The notes beneath the pieces were generated by a model. The model did no database searches, was not told where the DNA came from, and worked only from the letters and a program-made list of their open reading frames with translations. A stretch of DNA of 35,139 bases from Bacillota bacterium. Its GTDB lineage: Bacteria; Bacillota; Clostridia; Acetivibrionales; DSM-2933. Positions 9,592-18,176 of the stretch are shown here, piece by piece; the stretch's first letter is position 1, and each line of letters opens with the position of its first letter. The stretch covers positions 1 through 35,139 of the forward strand of contig JAUZPS010000002.1 of the NCBI GenBank assembly GCA_030705945.1, read 5' to 3'. Made by a program: the position numbers and the translations under genes.

Positions 9592-11259
9592 CTACCTTCC
9601 GGAAACACCAACTCTATTAACCAAAGTATCATAAATTTCTCCTAACGTAGCAATCAACTTAGCCGCCGCTGTATAAGCGTGTTGGTATTTAACCATGTTG
9701 GCCATCTCTTCATCCAGAGAAACCCCTGAAACTGAGGCCCTTCTGTTATCAAGCTGACTGATGATATTGTCCTGAGTATTTGAAATCTGATCAGATTGCT
9801 GAGCATCAATGCCTAAAGTGGATACAAGCGCTTTCATATAATCCTCAGGCGCTCCTTCAACAAAAAGGTGGCTGTTGTGTCTCATATCTATCATATTCGT
9901 AAGGTTTGACGCGTCCTCAGACTGTCCTGAAGTTGAAGATGCGGCAATATTATATTCACCGCTTTCTTCATGAAGTAAATCAGCGCTTACTGAAAAGTTT
10001 TTGGCAGTCAGATTATTATACTGTTTTCCGATATCATCGACAGTTGCGGCTGTTCCTATAAATTCAGATGAGTACATCTCAGACTGAGCATTTTGCTTCT
10101 GAGACCATCCATTCATTGTAAAAAATCTTATCCCCGTTGGACTGACTGTATCGCCAGGCTTCATCATACCATAACCGTCCGCATGTCCCTGGCATACCTT
10201 TGAATAAACTATCGCGCCGGTATTATCCGTGTACTGCGTTATTCCTTCATTCATGGCAAGGGCGAACTTTCTTACAAATTCATTGAGTTTTTTTGTATAA
10301 AATGGTACTCCCTTGTAAGCTGGAGAATTCCCGTTGCCTTCATTGACTCCTTCATTTCCGTCACGCATATCAAGGTATCCCTTAAGTTCCCCGCCTCTTA
10401 CATCTAATGTGTTGCCATCTTCCCACGAAACGTCATACAAATTATCTACGTCCTCATCCACATTGAGTTTTTTGTCTCTTTGCTGTACTTTTAATGAAGT
10501 CATGTTATAGTGATCCACAAATGACTTTCCATTTATGGTAATTACAAAATGTTTCTCGTCTTTGCCGTTTGGCGTCTTTCCCACTACAACTTCAGACGCC
10601 TGTATATTAATTAGCTTTGAAAGTTTGTCCACAAGGACATTTCTTTGGTCCCTTAGATCATTCGCCTTGTTATCATCTAGTTCAGCTTGGTAAATCTGCT
10701 TATTAAGCTGCTGTATTTGTTTACCATATGAATTTATTTCATCGACTTTAATTTTAACATCGTAATTAAGATCTGATTGAAGTTTTTCCATATGAACAGC
10801 AACAGTGTTGAAATATTTTGTAAGAGTTACTCCCTTACCTATTACCAACTTTCTCGCCGCTGTGCTGCTCGGATCTTTAGTAAGCTCCTGAACCGCTGAA
10901 AAATAATCGTTTACAACTGTATTGAAGCCACTGTCTGAAGGCTCGTTAAAGGTTTTCTGAATATCATTAAGCTGTGTGGATTTTACTTCCCACTCGCCTA
11001 AAGCAGTGCTTTCACTCCAATATTTAAAATCAAGATAATCATCATGAATCCTGTCTATCGAAACAGCGTCTGAGCCAGTTCCTATCATTCCTGTACCATC
11101 ATAAACAGACATAGCCGGCGAGGCTTGTTGTACAGACATTTGTCTGGAATATCCTGGTGTATTTACATTGTTGATATTGTGGTTAACTACATCCAGACCT
11201 CTTTGAGCAGTATACAACCCGCTCGTAGCTACATTAAGAGCAAAAAATGAAGATCTCAT
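9592..11259 (-). CDS. flgK: Flagellar hook-associated protein 1 (FlgK), paralogue 2
   Basis: 555 aa; LNVATSGLYTAQRGLDVVNHNINNVNTPGYSRQ; C-terminal SLDEEMANMVKYQHAYTAAAKLIAT. Confidence 0.92.
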   Translation of the reverse strand: MRSSFFALNVATSGLYTAQRGLDVVNHNINNVNTPGYSRQMSVQQASPAMSVYDGTGMIGTGSDAVSIDRIHDDYLDFKYWSESTALGEWEVKSTQLNDIQKTFNEPSDSGFNTVVNDYFSAVQELTKDPSSTAARKLVIGKGVTLTKYFNTVAVHMEKLQSDLNYDVKIKVDEINSYGKQIQQLNKQIYQAELDDNKANDLRDQRNVLVDKLSKLINIQASEVVVGKTPNGKDEKHFVITINGKSFVDHYNMTSLKVQQRDKKLNVDEDVDNLYDVSWEDGNTLDVRGGELKGYLDMRDGNEGVNEGNGNSPAYKGVPFYTKKLNEFVRKFALAMNEGITQYTDNTGAIVYSKVCQGHADGYGMMKPGDTVSPTGIRFFTMNGWSQKQNAQSEMYSSEFIGTAATVDDIGKQYNNLTAKNFSVSADLLHEESGEYNIAASSTSGQSEDASNLTNMIDMRHNSHLFVEGAPEDYMKALVSTLGIDAQQSDQISNTQDNIISQLDNRRASVSGVSLDEEMANMVKYQHAYTAAAKLIATLGEIYDTLVNRVGVSGR

Positions 11260-11287
11260 GCCTCTTTCCTCCTGTCAAAAAACGGTA

Positions 11288-13357
11288 TTACCTGCCTACA
11301 GTTCCCAATTTATTTACTATAGACTCAAACATCTCATCAAACACATTAAGAACCCTTGCAGCAGCATTATACGCATACTGGTATTTCATCATGTTGGTCA
11401 TTTCTTCATCCATGGAAACGTTTGTTATCGCTTGTCTAGCATTATCCGCTGAGCTGACAAGGGTGTTCTGCCCTTCGGCAGCTGTTTGAGCTTCATCCCC
11501 GCCATTGCCTATTCCGCCTATTATTGAACGGTAAAAGTCATCCATGTCCTGAATATTCGCCGTGTTTCCCATCATTGCCTTATTCCTGAGGTTTGATATA
11601 CCAACAGCAATCGTATTATCTCCAACCGCTCCGTTTACTGACGATACAATATTCTTAAGATCATCAAGTTTAGGGTTGACCATTATGTTTCCCATTTGCA
11701 TCGGATAATAAGGATTTATTGGAACAAAAAAATCGACTCCGCCGTCACCGTTTAAATTAAATCCGCTTCTATGAAGGCTGTTAACCTCTCTTGTCATAGC
11801 ATTTACCATAAGATTCATCTTGTTCTTCAAATCAGAAATTATATTATTGGATTGAATCATATCCCCATAAATACTGCTTCTTATGCTTTCAGAAACATTA
11901 TCAGCTATATCTGACGCAGACAAACTGTTATCTACAAAACTTCCTCCCGAGTTGTCTATGAAGCCCTTCAGCGCAGTTTTGTTACTTGCATCAGATATTA
12001 TTGTAGTTTTTACCCTGTCAGTGTTAAACTGATTTCCCAGAGCGCTCAAACCTGTAGTATCAATCGCGCTGTTTGAATATATAATTATCTGCTTTGAAGT
12101 ATTTCTCCAGTTAGTAGCCGCATCCGCAGTATCAGACGCGCTTTGGGCATCCTTTAACGCCACCTCGGCAACTCCTGCTGTTCCTGTTCCTGTGAAGCCA
12201 ATACCTGTTCCTAACGCTGTATTTCCAATATGAGCTTTAAAGGAATCCACATCCGGAACATATATTCCGCTTGCATTTTTAGTAGAGTTCTCAAAAATAG
12301 TCGGGGAAGTCATTCCTGTATCATCAAAAGTTACATATCCAAGTCTGACGCCAATACCTCTGTTGTTGTAGTCTTTTACAATTGAATCAATCTTGTCATA
12401 AAGCTCATCTCTTCTTTGCGCAGTATCATTTGTATTAAACGCGAATACAAGGTCAACTTTGTCATTAGGCGAACCATTTTCAAAACTGCCTGTGGTTCCT
12501 GCAACTTCACCTCTTGACTCCATGAGTCCTTTTAAAACTCCATTTTTTATTGGGACTATAGTACCGGTTTTTTCAAGGGCGACTGCGGAGAACATGCTGC
12601 CTGCTTTATTATCTACCGTTTTTAATCTTTCATTTACTCCGCGATTAACCAGAAAATAGCCTCCAATTGTTATATCTATCTGACCATCCTGCGTCTCATT
12701 GATGCCGCAGTCAACCAGCTTTGAAATCCGATCAAGCAATACGTTTCTCTGATCTCTCAAATCGTTTGCGGAATCGTCTGCAGTCTCAACCGAAAGTATT
12801 TTAACGTTAAGTTCCGCAACATTTTTTGTTATATCATTTATTTCATTCACCCGCACATTAATTTCCGAATTCAAATCAGACTGAAGTTTGTCAAGCTGGC
12901 TGCCTAAATGGTTAATATATTGCGCTATGGAGTCCCCTCTCTGACGCACAAGCGCTCTTGTTGTCAAGCTTTCAGGGTCTTTTGAAAGTTCCTGCCATGA
13001 ATCCCAGTATTGATTCATGACATTCTGGAGCCCTGCATTCATAGGCTCGCCCATTACTGCCTGGATATCGGTAAAGGTTTTTTGCCTTGTCTCCCAATAA
13101 CCAAGATTCTCACTTTCCATTCTGTACACGTTATCTAAAAATGTATGCCTTATTTGCCTTGTCCTTTGAACGTCAGCTCCCAAACCTATCTGGTAATTTA
13201 CCTCATTCTGATATTTGGAGTCAGATATTGATAATTGCTGTCTGACATAACCAGGTGTATTAACATTTGATATATTATGTCCAGTGACAAACAATCCCCG
13301 GTCGTTTAAAGACAGACCTGACCTGGCAATTTCTATACTTGAGAAACCAACTCCCAT
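11288..13357 (-). CDS. flgK: Flagellar hook-associated protein 1 (FlgK), paralogue 1, with vWA-like insertion
   Basis: 689 aa; IARSGLSLNDRGLFVTGHNISNVNTPGYVRQ; C-terminal SMDEEMTNMMKYQYAYNAAARVLNV; approx. aa 298-495 are not FlgK-like. Confidence 0.92.
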   Translation of the reverse strand: MGVGFSSIEIARSGLSLNDRGLFVTGHNISNVNTPGYVRQQLSISDSKYQNEVNYQIGLGADVQRTRQIRHTFLDNVYRMESENLGYWETRQKTFTDIQAVMGEPMNAGLQNVMNQYWDSWQELSKDPESLTTRALVRQRGDSIAQYINHLGSQLDKLQSDLNSEINVRVNEINDITKNVAELNVKILSVETADDSANDLRDQRNVLLDRISKLVDCGINETQDGQIDITIGGYFLVNRGVNERLKTVDNKAGSMFSAVALEKTGTIVPIKNGVLKGLMESRGEVAGTTGSFENGSPNDKVDLVFAFNTNDTAQRRDELYDKIDSIVKDYNNRGIGVRLGYVTFDDTGMTSPTIFENSTKNASGIYVPDVDSFKAHIGNTALGTGIGFTGTGTAGVAEVALKDAQSASDTADAATNWRNTSKQIIIYSNSAIDTTGLSALGNQFNTDRVKTTIISDASNKTALKGFIDNSGGSFVDNSLSASDIADNVSESIRSSIYGDMIQSNNIISDLKNKMNLMVNAMTREVNSLHRSGFNLNGDGGVDFFVPINPYYPMQMGNIMVNPKLDDLKNIVSSVNGAVGDNTIAVGISNLRNKAMMGNTANIQDMDDFYRSIIGGIGNGGDEAQTAAEGQNTLVSSADNARQAITNVSMDEEMTNMMKYQYAYNAAARVLNVFDEMFESIVNKLGTVGR

Positions 13358-13382
13358 GCTATTACACCTCTTTTAAAAATTC

Positions 13383-13910
13383 CTATATTTTAAAGTCAAA
13401 CATGCTCGATGCCTTCGAACTTGATTTTTCCGCGTCAATTCCATAATTATTATCCTTGGTTCCTGAGTTAGCAAAAAGGTTTAAAGAAAAATTAATATAA
13501 TCAAGGGAATTTCTTATCAGCTTTGAATTTAGATCATTTAAGTTTGTTAGCTCCTTTACCAGCTTACTTAAACTTTCCTGCTGAGATCTAAGCTTCTCTC
13601 CCAAATCGCCTTGAACAATTTCGATAAGCGTTGTTAATGTTATTTCCTCAGATTTCAATTTTAAAGCCCTGGATATCTTAAAAATTATTGTCTCTCTTTG
13701 ATTTTCAATTTGGGTAACTCTTAATATTAATTGCTGCTCAGCCTGAACTATTTTTTCAAGCTCGCTGACCTTACCTTCAACAATAATATCGGTCTTTTCC
13801 TTGGATATTTTATAAATATCATTGTATGTCGCAATTTCATTATCTAATATATTTATTAATTCATTATACAAACAATCCAAAAGAACACCCCCATTTTTAT
13901 AATCGAACAT
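13383..13910 (-). CDS. flgN: FlgN-family flagellar chaperone
   Basis: 175-aa coiled-coil-like protein between flgM and flgK. Confidence 0.75.
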   Translation of the reverse strand: MFDYKNGGVLLDCLYNELINILDNEIATYNDIYKISKEKTDIIVEGKVSELEKIVQAEQQLILRVTQIENQRETIIFKISRALKLKSEEITLTTLIEIVQGDLGEKLRSQQESLSKLVKELTNLNDLNSKLIRNSLDYINFSLNLFANSGTKDNNYGIDAEKSSSKASSMFDFKI

Positions 13911-13980
13911 AAAATATTACTGACTATCATAAACATTCCTTAATTGAAAATTTATATATATTTTTGTCCCTTATAGCATA

Positions 13981-14007
13981 TTTGCGGGATAAAAATTATC
14001 CCGCAAA
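13981..14007. other. GC-rich hairpin between flgM and flgN
   Basis: tttgcgggataa aaa ttatcccgcaaa, perfect 12-bp stem with weak T-run. Confidence 0.6.
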
Positions 14008-14108
14008 ATGTTTTAATATTGCTATTAAAATTCAGTATTAAACTACCTTCCTCAACTTTCCCACATCATTAATATTCTTGCAACCATATTCACTTGATGT
14101 AGGAGAGT

Positions 14109-14399
14109 TTAGCTATTTGTTTTGTTTATTACCGAATCAATTAACTTGTCTGCGACCTCATTACCACCCACATTGTACTCGCCTGAGTTGTATTTCTCCT
14201 CGATTTGCTTAACCTTTTCTGTCCTGATTTCCGGGATATCCTTCAAGGCCTTTAATGCTGTCTGAAAGTCCTTTGCTTGATTAGATATTGAGAGAACATC
14301 TTTCTTTCCAGCAGTTGCTTCTGATTTGTCAACCTTGTTGATATTTTTGTTTTTGCTGTAGATCCCGGAGACCTTTGGCGCATCTCCATTGATTCTCAT
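14109..14399 (-). CDS. flgM: Anti-sigma-28 factor FlgM
   Basis: MRINGDAPKVSGIYSKNK...DVLSISNQAKDFQTALKALKDIPEIRTEKVKQIEEKYNSGEY. Confidence 0.92.
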   Translation of the reverse strand: MRINGDAPKVSGIYSKNKNINKVDKSEATAGKKDVLSISNQAKDFQTALKALKDIPEIRTEKVKQIEEKYNSGEYNVGGNEVADKLIDSVINKTNS

Positions 14400-14696
14400 A
14401 AATACCACCTACCTTCTTAAACTTTAGATATAATTTAATTATACATTTTTCTTTATATAAAACTTATATAAATTCACATATAATTTCGACTTTTACTTCT
14501 ATTGTATATTTATGTTAAACCGGTAATTTTTAAATACCAGCTTATATACTTGTAAATAGGAATTTTAAGAAATAAGTTAGTCCCCCATAATAAAACATTA
14601 TCATTTAAACTTTTAATCTCTATATTCAAAGCCCAACTATACAGCGTTTACGTTAATGTTTAATTTAAATTTAATCTTATATTCCTCTCACTAAAT

Positions 14697-14722
14697 ATAT
14701 CGGAAATTTGTATTATTAGTTA
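14697..14722 (-). promoter_or_regulatory. Sigma-28-like promoter upstream of flgM
   Basis: Minus strand TAAC-N15-CCGATAT. Confidence 0.45.
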
Positions 14723-14791
14723 ATAGTTTTTTTATAAAAATTTCCTAATTGCAAATGCTTAACGCATGCCTTAAAAATTATTCTATTAATA

Positions 14792-14829
14792 AAAACTGCC
14801 CCCTTATTGAAATTATCGGAGGCAGTTTT
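14792..14829 (-). terminator. Terminator after comFC-yvyF
   Basis: aaaactgcc...ggcagtttt hairpin with flanking T-run, just past the 14848 stop. Confidence 0.75.
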
Positions 14830-14847
14830 CTTAAACTTAACACTTTT

Positions 14848-15270
14848 TTATTTTTTTTCGTTTTTATTTAAAAACCTCATTTCATATTCTTTTTTAGAAT
14901 TTGAAGAACCCGCCAGCGTTTCTGAAATGTCAGTCGCCGTCTTTTTTAAGCTTGTTGTTAAGCTGCTCTGGCAAATATCACAAAAACGACCGGTTTTAAT
15001 TGATTTGCCGCAGTTTTCACATGAAAGCACAATATTAGCTTCTTCGCCTACAATCTCAAGCCGCCCTTCTCTTAGATACCTGGTTATCTTATCAACACTT
15101 ATTTCCAAGTCCTCAGATACTTTTGACATCGCTGCTCCCGGATATTTATACAAATATTCCTTAACCCTCTTAAAGTCTTCATCATCTGCCTGTATACAAG
15201 TCGGGCAAAGCGGGTTGCCAATATAGTTATATACCTTGCCGCATCTTCTGCAATTTCTTACATCCGGCAT
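14848..15270 (-). CDS. TIGR03826/YvyF-like flagellar operon protein (Zn-ribbon plus wHTH-like)
   Basis: 140 aa; MPDVRNCRRCGKVYNYIGNPLCPTC, second CENCGKSIKTGRFCDIC cluster. Confidence 0.8.
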   Translation of the reverse strand: MPDVRNCRRCGKVYNYIGNPLCPTCIQADDEDFKRVKEYLYKYPGAAMSKVSEDLEISVDKITRYLREGRLEIVGEEANIVLSCENCGKSIKTGRFCDICQSSLTTSLKKTATDISETLAGSSNSKKEYEMRFLNKNEKK

Positions 15271-15288
15271 TATTAGCCCTCCATTCTC

Positions 15289-15963
15289 TTATATAAATTT
15301 TTTCCCTGAAGCAATAGCAACTACTGTTATATCTTTAGCGCCTGATTCTTTGAGAACTCTGCTGCACTCAGATAATGTATTTCCTGTAGTCAATATATCA
15401 TCGACAATAATAATGCTTTTTCCTTCAATCTCTTTGGGATAGCGCGCTTTAAACGCGTCTTTCACATTAAGATATCTCCCTTCCTTTTTTGTTAAGCTCT
15501 GAACGTTTGTATTCTTTACTCTTGTAATACAATAAGATTTTTCTTTTATTTTTAGTTCTTTGCTGATAAATGAGGATATAAGATATGATTGATTGTAGCC
15601 TCTTGAGATCTGCCTTTCCTTATGAAGCGGCACACTAATTATTATATCAAATTTTTGGCCTCTTGTCACTTTTTTAATTTTATCTGATAAAAGCCTGCCA
15701 AAAGTCCTGTAATAGTGAGATTTATTGTGAAACTTAAACCTCTTTATTGCGTCTTTAATAATACCTGTGTATTCACAAAGACAAATTACGCTGTCGAAGG
15801 AATAAGCCGGGCCTAATTTATATATTTCATCCGGTAAAAAAGGTATCTTATCAAGGCATAAATTACATATATCAGCTTTTGAATTGAATGCCAATAATTC
15901 CCCGCAAAAAACGCATTTTGGTGGAAACAATAAGTTTATAAACTGTTTTAACATTCTTCTCAC
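15289..15963 (-). CDS. comFC: ComF-family amidophosphoribosyltransferase-like protein
   Basis: 224 aa; FPPKCVFCGELL Zn finger and PRPP motif IIIVDDILTTGNTL. Confidence 0.9.
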   Translation of the reverse strand: MRRMLKQFINLLFPPKCVFCGELLAFNSKADICNLCLDKIPFLPDEIYKLGPAYSFDSVICLCEYTGIIKDAIKRFKFHNKSHYYRTFGRLLSDKIKKVTRGQKFDIIISVPLHKERQISRGYNQSYLISSFISKELKIKEKSYCITRVKNTNVQSLTKKEGRYLNVKDAFKARYPKEIEGKSIIIVDDILTTGNTLSECSRVLKESGAKDITVVAIASGKKFI

Positions 15964-16278
15964 CTAATGAATGGTAAATTTTATTATTAATAATATCGGA
16001 CCTAATATCATTTTTCATTATGAAACATTGAAAATTATGATAACTTTTATAATATTTTTATGATAATTGAAGATATAGCGAGATAATAATAACTAGGATA
16101 TGAGAATCAACTAAAATGTAATTATTTGATATAAAACTGCTAAAAATAATTATAAAGTATTGCGAATTGAGTTTTTCACAATACTAAAATCGTTATATAA
16201 TTGGCAAATAGTACTTTTTTTGAATAAGAATTTAGAAATTTATTAATTAACAATAATTTAATATTCGAAGGTGGTTTT

Positions 16279-18168
16279 ATGTTTAAAGGTTTAAAAAGAC
16301 TATTAATAGGCCGTCCACTAAAAAATGAAGTAGCAGATGAAGAAAAGTATAGCGTATTTGGCGGTTTGCCTATACTTGCCAGCGATGCTTTATCATCAGT
16401 AGCATACGCGACTGAAGAAATTCTTTTGGTTCTGACTCCGGCAATTGGTTTATTGGCTTTTCCATATTTAAATTATATATCTATAGCTATTATATCCCTT
16501 GTTCTGATACTTGCCATATCTTACAGCCAGACGATAAAGAGTTATCCAAACGGCGGGGGAGCATATATTGTTGCTAAAGAAAATATTGGCGTTATTGCTG
16601 GAGTAGCTGCAGGCGCTGCGTTATCATTGGATTACATTTTGACGGTATCTGTAAGTATATCTTCAGGTGTTGCCCAGATAGTCTCTGTTTTTTCAGATTT
16701 AGCTCCATACAAAGTTCCTCTATGCGTTGTCATTGTTCTCCTTCTGATGGTTGGCAATCTGAGAGGCTTGCGTGAATCCGCCAAACTTTTCAGTTTCCCG
16801 GCTTACGCTTTTATGTTTGCAATGTTTTCCATGATTATTTGTGGAATAGCGAAAATAAAGTCCGGTTATACGCCCGTATCTCATCCGATTGACACCGGAA
16901 CACAAGCAGTATCCATGTTTCTGCTTCTTAAAGCTTTTTCTAACGGTTGCGCCGCGCTGACAGGTATTGAGGCTGTAAGCAACGCGGTACCAAATTTTAA
17001 AAGCCCATCTACCAAAAATGCCCGTAAAGTAATGGTCATTCTTGGCTTCCTGATAGTCTGCTTTTTTGGTGGAACTTCCCTTCTGGCAAACCTATATCAT
17101 GTTGTTCCTATAACAGAGATTCATCATGAGAAAACAGTGCTTGTAGGGATCGCGGAACAGGTTTTCACAGGCAACCTGAAATTCATGTTTTACTTTTTGC
17201 TGGCCGCAACTTTCACAATACTCGCTTTAGCTGCTAATACCGCATTTTCCGGCTTCCCGCTGCTTATATCCATAATGGCTAAGGAAGGATACGCTCCTCG
17301 TCAGTTAAGCATGCGTGGCGACAGATTGAGCTATTCAAATGGTATAATTGTTTTATCATCATTATCCATACTCTTAATTGTAGTATTCAAAGCTGAAGTA
17401 AGCGCATTGATAGGACTTTATTCCATAGGAGTTTTTATCTCTTTTACGTTATCCCAGTCGGGTATGTTTTTAAAATGGGTGCGCAATAGAAATAAAAATT
17501 GGATGTTTAAAGCCTTTATTAATGGTTTAGGCGCCCTGGTAACCTTTGTAGCGGTAATCGTAATTGCGATTGTTAAATTTGACCAAAAAGCCTGGGTAGT
17601 AGTTATAGTTATTCCAATCCTAATATTTGGTATGTTAAAAGTTAAGAAACATTATACCGCTGTCTCCAAACAATTAAGAATTCCTACTGAAGAACTCACT
17701 CAGATAGATATTAACGCTTCTCTTTACACAAACCGTGTTATTGTTCCTATTGAGAGCGTCAATAAGGCTAGCATACGAGCATTGAGATACGCCCGCACAA
17801 TATCCGAGAATGTTGTCGCGTTTAATGTCTCAATTGATGAAGAAACAGGAAATAAAGTCAAGGAGAGATTTGCGTTAATCAAAACCGATATTCCTCTTAT
17901 TGTAAAGTATTCGCCTTTTAGAAAAGTAGTGGAGCCTCTACTTAAGTTTATTGAATCAACAGAATATGATTATCAGAAAGGTGATATGGTTACGGTAATT
18001 TTACCTGAATTTTCAGTAAAATCAGCGTGGCAGGAATTGCTTCATAACCAGACCAGATTGTTTATTCAGAATGAACTCATGAAACATAAACACATTGTGG
18101 TTTCAACTATGCCGCTTCAATTAAAGGATGATGATTATGTTATGAAATCTCCGAAGTACAAAATCTAA
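16279..18168 (+). CDS. APC-superfamily permease, KimA/YdaO-type (K+ transporter-like)
   Basis: 629 aa; LKRLLIGRPLKNEVADEEKYSVFGGLPILASDALSSVAYATEEIL, multi-TM, soluble C-terminal domain. Confidence 0.8.
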   Translation: MFKGLKRLLIGRPLKNEVADEEKYSVFGGLPILASDALSSVAYATEEILLVLTPAIGLLAFPYLNYISIAIISLVLILAISYSQTIKSYPNGGGAYIVAKENIGVIAGVAAGAALSLDYILTVSVSISSGVAQIVSVFSDLAPYKVPLCVVIVLLLMVGNLRGLRESAKLFSFPAYAFMFAMFSMIICGIAKIKSGYTPVSHPIDTGTQAVSMFLLLKAFSNGCAALTGIEAVSNAVPNFKSPSTKNARKVMVILGFLIVCFFGGTSLLANLYHVVPITEIHHEKTVLVGIAEQVFTGNLKFMFYFLLAATFTILALAANTAFSGFPLLISIMAKEGYAPRQLSMRGDRLSYSNGIIVLSSLSILLIVVFKAEVSALIGLYSIGVFISFTLSQSGMFLKWVRNRNKNWMFKAFINGLGALVTFVAVIVIAIVKFDQKAWVVVIVIPILIFGMLKVKKHYTAVSKQLRIPTEELTQIDINASLYTNRVIVPIESVNKASIRALRYARTISENVVAFNVSIDEETGNKVKERFALIKTDIPLIVKYSPFRKVVEPLLKFIESTEYDYQKGDMVTVILPEFSVKSAWQELLHNQTRLFIQNELMKHKHIVVSTMPLQLKDDDYVMKSPKYKI

Positions 18169-18176
18169 TAGAGTAA

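Noticed and set aside
15993-16018. Sigma-28 promoter for comFC
   Set aside because: Minus strand CCGATAT is present, but the -35 at N15 is ATGA; TAAT only occurs at N17, so support is weak.
15964-16278. ydaO-type c-di-AMP riboswitch upstream of the KimA-like permease
   Set aside because: The AT-rich leader lacks the conserved ydaO core sequences; only a small hairpin (gtattg...caatac) is visible.
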